Shown here piece after piece: positions 63,387-64,000 of a stretch of DNA of 64,000 nucleotides. Both the position numbers and the translations under genes were made by a program. The notes beneath the pieces were generated by a model, which was given only the letters and a program-made list of their open reading frames with translations, did not search any database and was not told the DNA's origin. The DNA is from SFHK01 sp963618055 (GTDB lineage: Bacteria > Bacillota > Clostridia > Christensenellales > Aristaeellaceae), in the NCBI GenBank assembly GCA_963618055.1, contig CAVERI010000004.1, positions 1 to 64,000 on the forward strand. Direction: 5' to 3'. Position 1 is the stretch's first letter; the number at the start of each line of letters is the position of its first letter.

Positions 63387-64000
63387 CAGACAATCACATC
63401 CAGTTCCATGGGCTTCACGCCCAGCTTCTCGCAGCTGACCGCGTCGGGCTGGCTGCCGCCCACGTACAGGCGGAAGTGGCGGCCCGCCTTGATGCGGCGG
63501 CCGTCGTCGGTAACGCACTCAAAGGCGCGCGCGGGAATCGGCAGGCGCACGCGCTTTTCCTCTCCCGCGTGCAGGAACACGCGGCCAAAGGCGCACAGGC
63601 TCCAGTTCAGGCCGTGGCTGTCAAATTCCAGCGGCTTCACGTAGGCCTGAACGACCTCCTCCGCGTCCGTCTCGCCGTCGTTGCGGATGCGCACGCTGAC
63701 CGAACCCTTCTCCGCCGAGTACACGGGATCAGAATAGCGGAAGGTCGTGTAGCTCAGGCCGAAGCCGAACGGGTACAGCGCCTGTCCCTTGAAATAGCGA
63801 TAGGTGCGCCCCTCCATGCAATAATCGGTGAACGCCGGAAGCTCCTCCGCGTCGTGGTAGAAGGTGACCGGCAGGCGACCCGACGGGCAGACCCTGCCAA
63901 AGAGGATGTCAGCCGCGGCCGTGCCGCCCGCCTGACCGGCGTACCAGACCTGAAGAATGGCGTTGCCTTCCTCCACGTGCAGCGCGCCGCCGCTGGCCAG
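63386..64000 (-). CDS. GH3 family beta-glucosidase, C-terminal part (continues past the window)
   Basis: The last 204 residues of a GH3 enzyme are present; the gene runs off the right end of the window. The visible part includes the end of the second (C-terminal) GH3 domain (VWYAGQAGGTAAADILFG, then PSGRLPVTFY and YRYFKGQALYPFGFGLSY). A fibronectin type III-like domain follows (about the last 110 residues). The nucleophile region lies outside the window. It probably releases glucose or xylose from beta-linked oligosaccharides. It is coupled to the TraX-like gene downstream. Confidence 0.9.
   Translation of the reverse strand: MASGGALHVEEGNAILQVWYAGQAGGTAAADILFGRVCPSGRLPVTFYHDAEELPAFTDYCMEGRTYRYFKGQALYPFGFGLSYTTFRYSDPVYSAEKGSVSVRIRNDGETDAEEVVQAYVKPLEFDSHGLNWSLCAFGRVFLHAGEEKRVRLPIPARAFECVTDDGRRIKAGRHFRLYVGGSQPDAVSCEKLGVKPMELDVIV

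Overview
The window reads as a high-GC (about 60 percent by eye) chromosome segment of a gut-type Clostridia. Evidence: Firmicutes-type RpoB/RpoC, the gene string rpmH-rnpA-yidD-yidC-jag, a yjdF gene behind a structured leader, many TTGACA-N17-TATAAT promoters, AGGAGG ribosome sites, and secreted proteins with short MKK-type signal peptides. The placement is inference; a Christensenellales-like bacterium would fit. I see no rRNA, tRNA, CRISPR array, insertion sequence or prophage. Nearly all of the window is coding, on both strands.

Layout. 1-3.0 kb: a GT2-GtrA glycosyltransferase and a convergent aldolase-like/sialidase-like fusion. 3.1-6.9 kb: a MalEFG-type sugar ABC importer. 7.0-11.6 kb: a copper-type P-ATPase with altered catalytic motifs, translationally coupled to a fucose mutarotase, then a nitrilase-GDPD fusion. 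11.9-14.7 kb (minus): transglutaminase-like protein, DUF368 undecaprenyl-phosphate translocase family protein and a DIP1984 protein. 14.8-17.2 kb: two GNAT acetyltransferases and a solitary DNA methyltransferase. 17.3-20.6 kb: a compact operon of DUF951, an inactive-looking signal peptidase, an intact signal peptidase, a 39-residue membrane protein and an M1 peptidase homologue without its zinc site. 20.6-25.6 kb: yjdF with its riboswitch, an APH-like kinase, a MacB-type ABC protein and a PAP2 phosphatase. 25.7-30.8 kb: secreted chagasin-like and SH3 proteins, a coiled-coil membrane protein, and an HTH regulator.

30.9-41.5 kb (minus): jag-yidC-yidD-rnpA-rpmH, preceded directly by rpoC and rpoB. 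Here rpoBC has no ribosomal-protein genes upstream and rpmH has no dnaA beside it. 41.9-44.9 kb: rpiB, a C39-like peptidase and a heparinase II/III-like lyase. 45.1-52.2 kb: a LacI regulator with two matching operators, an LplB/YtcP-type importer with its binding protein, and a GH31 glycosidase. 52.2-64 kb: a TIM-barrel glycosidase-like protein, an M20 amidohydrolase, a MATE exporter, AzlCD, a sodium symporter, an ECF sigma/anti-sigma pair, an M18 aminopeptidase, a TraX-like protein and the end of a GH3 beta-glucosidase.

How the parts work together. Two complete sugar-import systems, a fucose mutarotase, and GH31, GH3, sialidase-like and lyase-like proteins point to scavenging of plant or host glycans. 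The most unusual feature is a recurrence of homologues with damaged catalytic motifs: signal peptidase, M1 peptidase, P-type ATPase and aldolase barrel. Two of them sit in one operon beside the intact signal peptidase. Regulatory structure is easy to read: a riboswitch that can mask its ribosome site, LacI operators, a palindromic site in front of the rpmH promoter, and hairpins directly after both binding-protein genes.
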